In this document: positions 8,745 through 16,450 of the stretch, piece by piece
Position numbering within the stretch: the first letter of the stretch is position 1
Layout of the letters: each line of letters starts with the position of its first letter
Assembly (NCBI GenBank): GCA_037439945.1
Contig: JBBIVA010000020.1
Span: 1 to 34,755 of the forward strand
DNA from: CALEUX01 sp037439945
Lineage (GTDB): Bacteria; Bacteroidota; Bacteroidia; Bacteroidales; Marinilabiliaceae
Length of the DNA: 34,755 nt
Direction: 5' to 3'
Notes under the pieces: generated by a model
What the model saw: only the letters and a program-made list of their open reading frames with translations
Told to the model about the DNA's origin: nothing
Databases searched by the model: none
Translations under genes and position numbers: made by a program

Positions 8745-9368
8745 ATGGCAGGGATTCGTGTGTTAGGTGTATTTATATGCTTGTTAAATGTTTTTGTTAA
8801 TAGTCATGTAGCAGAAGGTGGAAATGATAATCCTGAAGCAGCTTTTTCATATACTATTCCTGAAAGATGGCAAATCCCCTTTTATCATTACTCTGTAGTA
8901 TTTCCCCTAATCAAGGCTGTTCCCGAATTGCATAACCAGAAAATAATAATCAGGTATTCTGATTTAAAAACCACAATGACTGTTCGTCCAGCTTTATATA
9001 CTATTTTTAATTCGCGTGATAACAGAACATATATTATCAGGATTAACAAGCGTGTGCAATATTGTGGTATAACATACGCAGCCGTTCCGGATTATGCTAA
9101 AACCGGATTATGGGCTCATGAGTTAATGCATATAAAGGATTATAAAAGCAGAAATTTGTTTGGTGTGCTTTTCCGTGGTTGGCAATATTTATCTGTTAAA
9201 GGGAAAAAACGATTTGAGAAGGAGATTGACCAAATGGTAATTAACTACGGACTAGGCGAATACCTTAAAAAGTGGTCATATTTTGTGTTGAATGAATCCG
9301 AGGCTTGCCCTTCATACAAAGAGTATAAACGAAAAATTTATCTTAATCCGGATGAAATTGCAGAATAA
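8745..9368 (+). CDS. Putative secreted zinc-dependent peptidase-like protein (HEXXH)
   Basis: I do not recognise the family of this 207-residue protein. The first 20 or so residues look like a signal peptide (GVFICLLNVFVNS). Residues 125-129 are HELMH, a match to the HEXXH zinc motif, set in a helix-like context GLWAHELMHIKDY. About 30 residues later FEKEID (157-162) gives a Glu/Asp pair that could supply the third metal ligand, as in gluzincins. No transmembrane helix follows the signal. It is 54 bases downstream of the ABC exporter and probably shares its transcript. It ends 10 bases before the convergent LutA-like gene. Proteolytic activity is inferred from the motif only. Confidence 0.65.
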   Translation: MAGIRVLGVFICLLNVFVNSHVAEGGNDNPEAAFSYTIPERWQIPFYHYSVVFPLIKAVPELHNQKIIIRYSDLKTTMTVRPALYTIFNSRDNRTYIIRINKRVQYCGITYAAVPDYAKTGLWAHELMHIKDYKSRNLFGVLFRGWQYLSVKGKKRFEKEIDQMVINYGLGEYLKKWSYFVLNESEACPSYKEYKRKIYLNPDEIAE

Positions 9369-9378
9369 GCCACATAAA

Positions 9379-10098
9379 TTAATATTTTGAAAGGACATCA
9401 GAAATATGCATTGTTTTTATTGGCAAATTATTTGATAAAATATACCTGTTGATATTTATTAAACAAGATGCTTCAGTTGAAATAATGTATGAAGCACCTG
9501 TTTTAATAGCATTTTGTACTTTTTGTTCAACCATTGCTGTTGAAATGGCATCAAACTTAACCATAAAAGTACCGCCAAAACCACAACAGGTTTTGTTCTC
9601 TTCCATATCAACCAAGTGGAGTCCCGAAACCTTCGATAGAAGTATTCTTGGTTCATCCTTTAAGCCATATTCACGTAATGCGGAACAACCATCATGGTAG
9701 GTTACCATGTGGGGGAAATGGGCTTTGAAATCAGTAAAATTGATTTTATTAACCAAAAAATCAGTGTATTCAACAATATTCCTTTTTAATCTTTCCACTT
9801 CAAAAAAAAGGGCAAAATCTTTTTCCAATACCTTAACAAAATGATTCCTAACAAAACCTGCGCAAGATGCTGATGGTACTATAATCGGCCTGTCAATTGG
9901 AAAATCATTGATGAATTTAACTGCCATTTTACCCGATTCTTTCCAAAACCCGCTATTATAGGCAGGTTGCCCACAACAAGTTTGTGATGGATTGTAATTT
10001 ACCTGCACGCCTGCTTTTTCTAAAGTTTTTACTACATTCCAACCTGTTTGTGGAAACATTTGGTCAATAAAACATGGAATAAATAGGTCAACTGTCAT
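9379..10098 (-). CDS. LutA/YkgE-like (Fe-S)-binding CCG-domain protein
   Basis: The 239 residues contain two cysteine-rich CCG modules. The first has C9 and CCG at 41-43 (SQTCCGQPAYNSG) with C79; the second has C138 (YHDGCSALREYG), CCG at 171-173 (KTCCGFGG) and C212. These bind an iron-sulfur centre in LutA, GlcF and heterodisulfide reductase HdrB-type subunits. LutA works with LutB and LutC in L-lactate oxidation, but neither is next to it here, so its partner may be encoded elsewhere. An open frame extends to 10161; I chose ATG 10098 because MTVDLFIPCFIDQMFP aligns with the usual LutA N-terminus, while the extension looks non-native. Confidence 0.85.
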   Translation of the reverse strand: MTVDLFIPCFIDQMFPQTGWNVVKTLEKAGVQVNYNPSQTCCGQPAYNSGFWKESGKMAVKFINDFPIDRPIIVPSASCAGFVRNHFVKVLEKDFALFFEVERLKRNIVEYTDFLVNKINFTDFKAHFPHMVTYHDGCSALREYGLKDEPRILLSKVSGLHLVDMEENKTCCGFGGTFMVKFDAISTAMVEQKVQNAIKTGASYIISTEASCLININRYILSNNLPIKTMHISDVLSKY

Positions 10099-10240
10099 TA
10101 AATCATAATTTGTTACAGAAAATGAATAATTAGTAAGTAAACAGGCTGTTAAACCCTGCATTTACAAATCTTGGTTTTATTTACAAAAATCGTTTTTTTA
10201 TGAATAAAACTTTCCCCATTTGAAACAATTTTGTTTTTTT

Positions 10241-10271
10241 TTTGTATAAGTTTACAACGAATTGATTTTTG
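10241..10271 (+). promoter_or_regulatory. Candidate promoter for the orphan sorting-domain gene
   Basis: TTTG (10241-10244), 19 bases, then GATTTTTG (10264-10271), one base off TAnnTTTG. Transcription would start just before 10280, leaving a leader of roughly 20 bases before ATG 10298 and excluding the upstream TTG at 10262 as start codon. Confidence 0.45.
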
Positions 10272-10297
10272 GATATTTTAATATTCAGGATATGATA

Positions 10298-10645
10298 ATG
10301 AAGAATTTACTTTTTATACTTGTTATTGCTTTTATTAATTTACCACTTACATTAAGTGGGCAGGCATTTGCGGGTAATAACAAAGTAAATTCAACTAATG
10401 AAAAATCAGTAATTGTTTATTTTGATGGGGCAAGCAACGAAATTGTAGTTAATAACCCACTCGAAAGCAATAAATACCTGGTACAGGTGTTTAATTTAAC
10501 CGGATCAGAAGTTGTAAAATACGAGTCAATTCAGAATAATATTGCCAAAATTCCCACAGCATTATTTAGAAATGGCGTTTATCTTGTCAGAGTTTCTCCA
10601 ACACCAAATCAACCCTCAGCAACTTTTAAAATAATGGTACGTTAA
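10298..10645 (+). CDS. Exported protein made almost only of a type IX secretion sorting domain
   Basis: This 115-residue protein has a signal peptide (about 1-22, LPLTLSGQAFA) and a short linker. Residues 37-115 then look like a type A C-terminal sorting domain of the type IX (Por) secretion system, with strand patterns YLVQVFNLTGSEV, IPTALFRNGVYLVRV and a terminal TFKIMVR. Normally this domain is the tail of a much larger cargo that the system recognises and cleaves. Here no cargo domain precedes it. It could be a truncated cargo, a small surface protein or a decoy for the sortase. The ATG at 10298 is preferred because the signal peptide begins directly there. Confidence 0.7.
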   Translation: MKNLLFILVIAFINLPLTLSGQAFAGNNKVNSTNEKSVIVYFDGASNEIVVNNPLESNKYLVQVFNLTGSEVVKYESIQNNIAKIPTALFRNGVYLVRVSPTPNQPSATFKIMVR

Positions 10646-10673
10646 GGGTGTAAGAATATTGGATCTCCCCAAT

Positions 10674-11129
10674 TTATTTCTTCTCTTTTATATGCGGAAT
10701 AAATATCAGGGAAATACTATTTACGCAATGACGGGTGTTTCTATGTGTAAATCCTTCACCCATAAATATATGGCCTAAATGACCCTTGCAATTTGAACAA
10801 ATTATCTCAGTTCTTCTCCCGTCTGAATCAGGTTTTCTTTTTACCGCCCCTTTTATTTCGTCATCAAAACTTGGCCAGCCACAATTACTTTCAAACTTGT
10901 CATCGCTTTTGTAAAGATGTGCTCCGCATTGCTTACAAGCATACACGCCTTTTTCCTTATGTTTATTAAAAATACCTGTAAATGGCATTTCTGTACCTTT
11001 ATTTAATATAACATGTTTTTCGGCTTCTGTTAAAGTTCGAAACTGGGAACCAGTTTTTTGTGAAGAGTCATTTTGCCCCATAAGAAAAAAATGTTGAATT
11101 ACAATTATAAAAATAATTGCATTTTTCAT
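10674..11129 (-). CDS. msrB: Exported peptide-methionine (R)-S-oxide reductase
   Basis: It reduces methionine-R-sulfoxide in proteins back to methionine. The 151 residues start with a signal peptide (about 1-18), so it should act in the periplasm or as an anchored exported repair enzyme. The MsrB fold follows: PFTGIFNKHKEKGVYACKQCG with zinc ligands C65 and C68, CGWPSF at 83-88, CSNC with zinc ligands C111 and C114, GHLGH (116-120), and the catalytic Cys C135 in RHCVNS. All essential residues are present. The usual MsrA partner is not adjacent. It converges on the sorting-domain gene with only 28 bases between the stop codons. Confidence 0.95.
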   Translation of the reverse strand: MKNAIIFIIVIQHFFLMGQNDSSQKTGSQFRTLTEAEKHVILNKGTEMPFTGIFNKHKEKGVYACKQCGAHLYKSDDKFESNCGWPSFDDEIKGAVKRKPDSDGRRTEIICSNCKGHLGHIFMGEGFTHRNTRHCVNSISLIFIPHIKEKK

Positions 11130-11452
11130 GGCTTTTTACATAAATAACGATATGGTCTAAAAAATGTTTATCAATTACTTGAGAATTTAAGGTTTGAATT
11201 TTCGCCATAAAAATTTAAATAATCGTTTTTACTTAAATTAATTATAAATTGTTTTGAAGTAACCAGCTATATTTAAAATTGGCGGTCTGAATTAGAAATA
11301 AATCAAAATATAACTATTTGTTTGGGTGGATGTTATAACATTTTAAGGGTTGTAATGAACTTTTAAAGCAGCTTATTTAAAGGGTTGTAGGAACAATCTG
11401 TTTTATTATATTTGTCGGTCGTTGAATAACTGTAGTAATTAAATTTGTTAAA
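11130..11452. other. Divergent intergenic region between msrB and etfB
   Basis: A 323-base AT-rich gap. Apart from the etfB promoter at 11385-11414 I see no ORF with a credible start, no hairpin terminator and no repeat. The msrB promoter must lie here but no clear box could be picked out. Confidence 0.6.
11385..11414 (+). promoter_or_regulatory. Promoter of the etfB-etfA-acd operon
   Basis: TTG (11385-11387), 19 bases, then TATATTTG (11407-11414), an exact TAnnTTTG at the standard spacing. The etfB ATG is 38 bases farther on. This is the best promoter match in the window. Confidence 0.65.
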
Positions 11453-12325
11453 ATGGGATTAAAAATTATTGTACTTGCCAAACAAGTGCCTGATACCAGG
11501 AATGTGGGTAAGGATGCTATGAAAGCAGACGGTACGGTAAATCGTGCTGCATTAGCGGCCATTTTCAATCCGGAGGATTTGAATGCACTTGAACAGGCGT
11601 TGCGGTTAAAGGAAAAACACAAGGGGTCAACTGTTACAATTTTGACCATGGGCCCTGGAAGGGCTGCTGATATTATCCGTGAAGGATTATATCGTGGAGC
11701 TGATAACGGATATCTTTTAACTGACAGGGCATTTGCTGGTTCTGATACATTAGCTACTTCTTATGCATTATCATGTGCCATTAAAAAAATTAAAGACTTT
11801 GATCTTATAATTGCCGGGCGTCAGGCTATTGATGGAGATACTGCACAAGTGGGGCCACAGGTTGCCGAAAAACTTGGTTTACCACAGGTAACTTATGCTG
11901 AAGAAGTTTTAATGGCCGATAAGAAAAAGATAGTTATTAAGAGACGCCTGGAAAGAGGTGTTGAAACTGTAGAGGCCCCGATGCCTTGCGTTATAACTGT
12001 TAATAGTTCAGCCGCAGCTTGTCGTCCTAGGGCTGCCAAATTAATAATGAAGTATAAACATGCCCGTACCATTTCTGAAAGGCAAAACCTAACTGAAGAT
12101 TATATTGGTATAACAGCCAACCGGCCGTTTTTAAATATTCAGGAATGGAGTGTAAATGATATTGAAACTGACATCACCTGGTTAGGTTTATCAGGATCAC
12201 CAACTAAGGTAAAGACAATAGAGAATGTGGTTTTTCAGGCTAAGGAGTCAAAAGTTTTATCAGGGTCCGATGCGGAAATTGAAGAACTTATTAAGGAACT
12301 AATTATAAACCACACTATTGGTTAA
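11453..12325 (+). CDS. etfB: Electron-transfer flavoprotein beta subunit
   Basis: The 290-residue beta subunit pairs with EtfA to pass electrons from or to an acyl-CoA dehydrogenase. Visible are the N-terminal KIIVLAKQVPDT, NPEDLNALEQALRLKE (39-54), and the nucleotide-binding segment GRQAIDGDTAQVGP (122-135). The last matches EtfB of strict anaerobes such as Acidaminococcus rather than mitochondrial ETF, which has a DDCNQTG-type sequence there. The C-terminal GLSGSPTKVK also fits the anaerobe type. That group includes electron-bifurcating ETFs, so a role in coupling NADH to two acceptors is possible but not shown. It is the first gene of the etfB-etfA-acd operon behind a good promoter. Confidence 0.95.
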   Translation: MGLKIIVLAKQVPDTRNVGKDAMKADGTVNRAALAAIFNPEDLNALEQALRLKEKHKGSTVTILTMGPGRAADIIREGLYRGADNGYLLTDRAFAGSDTLATSYALSCAIKKIKDFDLIIAGRQAIDGDTAQVGPQVAEKLGLPQVTYAEEVLMADKKKIVIKRRLERGVETVEAPMPCVITVNSSAAACRPRAAKLIMKYKHARTISERQNLTEDYIGITANRPFLNIQEWSVNDIETDITWLGLSGSPTKVKTIENVVFQAKESKVLSGSDAEIEELIKELIINHTIG

Positions 12326-12346
12326 TCTAGTCAAATTACTCAAAGT

Positions 12347-12369
12347 TAAACCTTCCCTGTTAGGGTTTA
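12347..12369 (+). other. Small inverted repeat between etfB and etfA
   Basis: TAAACC (12347-12352) and GGTTTA (12364-12369) flank an 11-base loop in the 61-base gap. It is too weak for a terminator and has no T-run. It might affect mRNA stability or the EtfA:EtfB ratio, or be chance. Confidence 0.25.
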
Positions 12370-12386
12370 GATAATAAAATAAAAAA

Positions 12387-13406
12387 ATGAACAATATTTT
12401 TGTAATATGTGAGATGGACGAGGGAAAAGTAGCCGATGTGAGCCTTGAGTTGCTCACTAAAGGTAAATCCCTTGCCACCAGGTTGAATTGCAAGCTGGAC
12501 GCGGTTGTTCTAGGTCACAAATTAAAAGGAGTGGAAGATCAATTGTTCCCGTATGGTGTTGATAACGTTTATGTTGGTGACGATGTAAGACTTGATCCTT
12601 ATACTACCCTGCCCCATGCAGCTGTAATAAACGGATTATTTACAGAGCTTAAACCTCAAATAGCATTGCTTGGTGCAACCACAATGGGCCGTGATTTAGG
12701 CCCGAGGGTATCATCTGCTTTGGTTAGCGGACTAACTGCCGATTGTACCGCTTTGGAAATAGGAGACCATGAAGATAAAAAAGCCGGGAAAGTTTATAAA
12801 GATTTATTGTATCAAATCCGCCCGGCTTTTGGTGGTAACATTGTTGCAACAATTATTAACCCTGATTGCAAGCCCCAAATGGCAACTGTACGCGAAGGCG
12901 TTATGAAAAAAGAAATTTTTTCTGCAAGCCATAAAGGGAAAGTTGTTAGTATAGATGTTAATAAATACATTAAGCCGGAAGATGTTGTGGTTAAAGTAAT
13001 TGAAAGACACATGGAGAAAAGCCGTGTTAACATCAAAAACTCTTCCATAATTATTTCCGGAGGGTACGGAATGGGGTCAAAGGAGAATTTTCAGGCGTTG
13101 TATGACCTTGCCGAGGTGCTTGGCGGTGAGGTAGGTGCATCACGAGCTGCCGTTGATGCCGGTTATACTGCCCATGAAAGACAAATTGGACAAACCGGGG
13201 TTACCGTGCGGCCAAAACTCTATATTGCATGCGGCATATCAGGTCAAATACAGCATACTGCAGGGATGGAAGAATCATCAATAGTTATTGCAATAAATAA
13301 CGATGCAAATGCACCCATTAACAAAATTGCCGATTATGTTATTACTGGCGATGTTATGGAGATAATCCCCCGAATGATTAAATATTATAAAAAGAATAGT
13401 AAATAA
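12387..13406 (+). CDS. etfA: Electron-transfer flavoprotein alpha subunit
   Basis: The 339-residue alpha subunit carries the FAD-binding domain. The N-terminal half (about 1-200) has the Rossmann-like ETF fold with LLGATTMGRDLGPRVSS (94-110). The C-terminal half has IISGGYGMGSKENF, GASRAAVDAGY (250-260), the GQTGVTVRPK loop and the family signature LYIACGISGQIQH (278-290), followed by INNDANAPI and ADYVITGD. There is no N-terminal ferredoxin extension. It lies 61 bases after etfB and 69 bases before the acyl-CoA dehydrogenase, so all three should be made together. No ETF:quinone oxidoreductase is in the window. Confidence 0.96.
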   Translation: MNNIFVICEMDEGKVADVSLELLTKGKSLATRLNCKLDAVVLGHKLKGVEDQLFPYGVDNVYVGDDVRLDPYTTLPHAAVINGLFTELKPQIALLGATTMGRDLGPRVSSALVSGLTADCTALEIGDHEDKKAGKVYKDLLYQIRPAFGGNIVATIINPDCKPQMATVREGVMKKEIFSASHKGKVVSIDVNKYIKPEDVVVKVIERHMEKSRVNIKNSSIIISGGYGMGSKENFQALYDLAEVLGGEVGASRAAVDAGYTAHERQIGQTGVTVRPKLYIACGISGQIQHTAGMEESSIVIAINNDANAPINKIADYVITGDVMEIIPRMIKYYKKNSK

Positions 13407-13475
13407 TTTTTGATTACTATTTAAAAAATAAGTTTTATTCCGGACTAAATAATTAGTCCCTAATATGGAAGAAAA

Positions 13476-15185
13476 ATGGCTAATTTTTTTACAGATAACC
13501 CTGAATTGCTTTTTCACCTTCAGCATCCGCTGATGAAGCAAATTGTAGCCCTGAAAGAACGTGATTTTAGGGATAAAGAAAATTTTGATTATGCTCCCTT
13601 GGATTTTGAGGATGCCATGGACAGCTATGAAAAAGTACTTGAAATTGTTGGTGAAATATGTGGTGACATAGTTGCTCCGAATGCCGAAGGCGTTGATGCT
13701 GAAGGACCAAAAATAGTTAATAATGAAGTTGTATATGCAAAAGGTACACAAGAAAATCTTGATGCCCTTGTAAAAGCCGGTCTTATGGGCATTACACTTC
13801 CAAGAAAATATGGTGGTTTAAATTTTCCAATTGTTCCTTACATAATGGCAGCTGATATTGTATCACGGGCCGATGCAGGATTTGTTAATATATGGGGACT
13901 TCAGGATTGCGCTGAAACCATAAATGAGTTTTCTGATGAAGATCAGAAAATGCGTTATTTACCCCGTATTTGCCAGGGCGAAACCGCCGCAATGGATTTA
14001 ACAGAACCTGATGCCGGTTCTGATTTGCAGGCAGTTCAGTTAAAGGCAACTTTTAACGAAAAGGATAATAAATGGTATTTAAACGGCGTAAAGAGGTTTA
14101 TTACCAATGGTGACGGACATGTTTCTCTGGTTCTTGCCCGTAGCGAAGTTGGTACCAGTGATGGGCGTGGTTTATCAATGTTTATTTATGACAGAAATAG
14201 TAAAGCAGTTAAAATACGACGTATTGAAAACAAAATGGGTATTAAGGGTTCCCCAACCTGTGAACTTGTTTTCAAAGATGCACCGGCAGAATTAGTTGGA
14301 GAAAGAAGAATGGGGCTAATTAAATATGTGATGGCCCTTATGAATGGGGCAAGGCTTGGAATTGGCGCCCAGTCGGTTGGTTTGTGCGAAGCGGCATATA
14401 GAGAGGCAGTAGCGTATGCAAACGAACGAAAGCAGTTTGGGAAAGCTATTATTGAATTTCCGGCGGTTTATGAAATGATTGCCCGAATGAAAGCCAGGCT
14501 TGATGCCGGAAGAACCTTGTTATATGAAACAAGCCGATTTGTTGATATGTACAAAACTTATATGCATATCAGCGAGGAAAGAACGCTTTCAAAAGAAGAA
14601 AGAAGTGAAATGAAGTATTACCAGCGTTTGGCTGACTTCTTTACTCCCTTGCTTAAAGGAACAACCAGCGAATATTCAAATCAACTTGCCTACGATTCAC
14701 TGCAAATACATGGTGGTAGTGGTTTTATGAAAGATTATCCAATTGAACGCATTTACCGTGATGCAAGGATAACAACCATATACGAAGGTACAACCCAACT
14801 TCAGGTAGTAGCTGCCATCAGGGGAGTTACAACCGGTGGTTATACAGATAGAATCAGGGAATACGAGGCCATGCATTTAAAACCTGAATTGCACGGCTAT
14901 CGTAGGATTTTAATTGGTATGACAGAAGAGTATGTGAAGGCTGTTAAACTTGTAATGGATGTTAAAGACAATGAATACATTGATTTTCATGCACGACGGT
15001 TAGTTGAAATGGCCGGCAATATAATTATGGGATATCTGTTATTGCTTGATACTGAGAAGAATGATATGTTCAGATCATCAGCGGATATTTTCATTAAAAT
15101 GGGAAGGTCTGATAATCATGGTAAGTTTGAGTATATATCAAATTCATCGCTTAATGATTTAGGCTTTTTTAAATCGGGTAATTAG
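13476..15185 (+). CDS. Acyl-CoA dehydrogenase with C-terminal extension
   Basis: A 569-residue FAD enzyme that introduces or removes the alpha-beta double bond of acyl-CoA and exchanges electrons with the ETF encoded upstream. It has the N-terminal helical domain, the FAD motif MDLTEPDAGSD (173-183), WYLNGVKRFITNG (200-212), and the C-terminal signature ANERKQFG (315-322). IHGGSGFMKDYPIERIYRDA (411-430) follows, with the likely catalytic base E437 in IYEGTTQLQ. A charged insert (about 358-385) and roughly 120 extra residues past 450 make it longer than the 380-residue short-chain enzymes and similar to the long bacterial form. Chain-length specificity cannot be read. A hairpin terminator follows. 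Confidence 0.94.
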   Translation: MANFFTDNPELLFHLQHPLMKQIVALKERDFRDKENFDYAPLDFEDAMDSYEKVLEIVGEICGDIVAPNAEGVDAEGPKIVNNEVVYAKGTQENLDALVKAGLMGITLPRKYGGLNFPIVPYIMAADIVSRADAGFVNIWGLQDCAETINEFSDEDQKMRYLPRICQGETAAMDLTEPDAGSDLQAVQLKATFNEKDNKWYLNGVKRFITNGDGHVSLVLARSEVGTSDGRGLSMFIYDRNSKAVKIRRIENKMGIKGSPTCELVFKDAPAELVGERRMGLIKYVMALMNGARLGIGAQSVGLCEAAYREAVAYANERKQFGKAIIEFPAVYEMIARMKARLDAGRTLLYETSRFVDMYKTYMHISEERTLSKEERSEMKYYQRLADFFTPLLKGTTSEYSNQLAYDSLQIHGGSGFMKDYPIERIYRDARITTIYEGTTQLQVVAAIRGVTTGGYTDRIREYEAMHLKPELHGYRRILIGMTEEYVKAVKLVMDVKDNEYIDFHARRLVEMAGNIIMGYLLLLDTEKNDMFRSSADIFIKMGRSDNHGKFEYISNSSLNDLGFFKSGN

Positions 15186-15196
15186 TATTTTTTTAT

Positions 15197-15236
15197 AACC
15201 ATGGTTGCTAAAATTTAGGGCAACCGTGGTTTTTAT
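15197..15236 (+). terminator. Terminator of the etf-acd operon
   Basis: AACCATGGTTGC (15197-15208) pairs with GCAACCGTGGTT (15220-15231), 11 of 12 positions plus one wobble, followed by a T-rich run. It begins 12 bases after the acyl-CoA dehydrogenase stop. Confidence 0.8.
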
Positions 15237-15270
15237 TTTAAAATTACACTGATCATTTACTTTCGTTTAT

Positions 15271-15278
15271 TAATTTTG
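15271..15278 (+). promoter_or_regulatory. Candidate -7 box for the small lipoprotein gene
   Basis: TAATTTTG matches TAnnTTTG and ends 48 bases before the ATG at 15327. No convincing -33 box is seen. Lying between two terminators, the gene needs its own promoter. Confidence 0.45.
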
Positions 15279-15326
15279 TGGTCGAAAACTAATTATTTTA
15301 CCAAAAAATTCTAAACATTTACTTAG

Positions 15327-15497
15327 ATGAAAAAAGTTGCTTATTTTGCTATTTTGGCTGGTTTTTTAGTTGCATGTGGAACTTCAACCCCGAAACAACA
15401 GGAAGTTAAAGAAGAAGTTGTAATGGAACAAACCGAAGCTCCGGTTGATTCTTTAACTGAAGTTGTTGAAGAAGATACTGAAGTTGAAACTGAGTAA
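15327..15497 (+). CDS. Small acidic lipoprotein
   Basis: A 56-residue protein with a lipoprotein signal, MKKVAYFAILAGFLVAC, where C17 follows LVA and would be lipid-modified after cleavage. The mature part is about 40 residues rich in Glu, Val and Thr (EVKEEVVMEQ, VVEEDTEVETE) without cysteines or aromatic residues and is probably unfolded. I do not recognise a family, and function is unknown. It has its own likely promoter, and a strong terminator 62 bases after the stop, so it is a monocistronic unit, which argues that it is a real gene despite its size. Confidence 0.75.
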   Translation: MKKVAYFAILAGFLVACGTSTPKQQEVKEEVVMEQTEAPVDSLTEVVEEDTEVETE

Positions 15498-15559
15498 GTT
15501 TCAGCAATAAAAAATACAACAATTTCGCATTTAACTTTTGGGAAATTAAATTTTTTTAG

Positions 15560-15590
15560 GTTGTTTCTTTTTTGAAACAACTTTTTTTTT
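15560..15590 (+). terminator. Intrinsic terminator after the small lipoprotein gene
   Basis: A perfect 8-base stem, GTTGTTTC (15560-15567) and GAAACAAC (15574-15581), with a six-T loop, followed by nine Ts. Confidence 0.85.
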
Positions 15591-15753
15591 ACCCTTCCTT
15601 AAATTAGGCTGGTTTGCTTATAATTTTGTTTGGAACCCTCACGGTTTTTGTCCCGGTTCAGAAGTATAGGTTACAATGGTCAATCATAAGATTTAAAAAT
15701 ATTGCCCTTAAGCATAGTTAAATTAAACCCTGAACCCCTGCTGATTTTTGATA

Positions 15754-16368
15754 TTATTTCACCATAAAATCAAAAAAACATGTGTCTGAAATGTAGCCTT
15801 TTAATCGATCGCCAATCGCAACAGGCCCAACGCCTGAAGGTGTTCCTGTAAATATTAAATCACCAATTTTTAATGTAAAATATTTGGAAATATTTGAAAT
15901 CAACTGGTCGAAATTAAAAATCATATCCCTGCTGTTGCCTGATTGGCGAATTTCATTATTTACACTTAATCTGAAAGAAATATCGTTTAAATTATTATGG
16001 TATCTCGAAATGGGAACAAATTCAGAAATAACAGCTGAACCGTCAAATGCCTTTGATTTTTCCCATGGTAATCCTTTTTTCTTAAGTTCGTCCTGAAGGT
16101 CTCTGGCTGTAAAATCAATACCCAAGCCTATTTCATTGTAATAGCGATATGCAAATTTTTCATCTATATTTTTACCTAACCGGTTTATTTTTAATACCAA
16201 TTCAACCTCGTAGTGAAAGTCTTTGGCAAATGACGGTATAAAAAATGGGGCATTGTTCCTTAGCAATGCAGTATCTGGTTTGCAAAAAACTACCGGTTCG
16301 GCTGGTACATGGTTATTAAGTTCCATGGCATGCCCGATATAGTTACGGCCAATACATAGTATTTTCAT
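15754..16368 (-). CDS. Fumarylacetoacetate hydrolase-fold enzyme (FAHD1/YcgM-like)
   Basis: This 204-residue protein is a short single-domain member of the FAH family, whose members include acylpyruvases, oxaloacetate decarboxylases or tautomerases, and hydroxymuconate-type isomerases. The start MKILCIGRNYIGHAMEL and the FCKPDTALL segment are typical of the FAHD1/YcgM branch. Metal ligands are E54 and E56 (HYEVELVL) and D85 (GIDFTARDLQ), and the core loop is TGTPSGVGP (174-182). The exact substrate cannot be assigned. The exonuclease gene lies 82 bases upstream in the same direction. Two 9-base direct repeats in that gap could be regulatory. Confidence 0.9.
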   Translation of the reverse strand: MKILCIGRNYIGHAMELNNHVPAEPVVFCKPDTALLRNNAPFFIPSFAKDFHYEVELVLKINRLGKNIDEKFAYRYYNEIGLGIDFTARDLQDELKKKGLPWEKSKAFDGSAVISEFVPISRYHNNLNDISFRLSVNNEIRQSGNSRDMIFNFDQLISNISKYFTLKIGDLIFTGTPSGVGPVAIGDRLKGYISDTCFFDFMVK

Positions 16369-16450
16369 GCTTATAATATATTATTGGTGTCATTTAAATC
16401 ATCCGGAATAGTAATTTATTAGAGACGAAAATCCGGAATTTAGTTTATTT

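Noticed and set aside
10262..10297. Upstream TTG start for the sorting-domain protein
   Set aside because: It overlaps the -7 box and places residues before the signal peptide.
15341..15580. 79-residue minus-strand ORF over the small lipoprotein
   Set aside because: It is the antisense image of the Glu/Val-rich lipoprotein (a run of Ser, Thr and Val) and runs through a perfect terminator hairpin.
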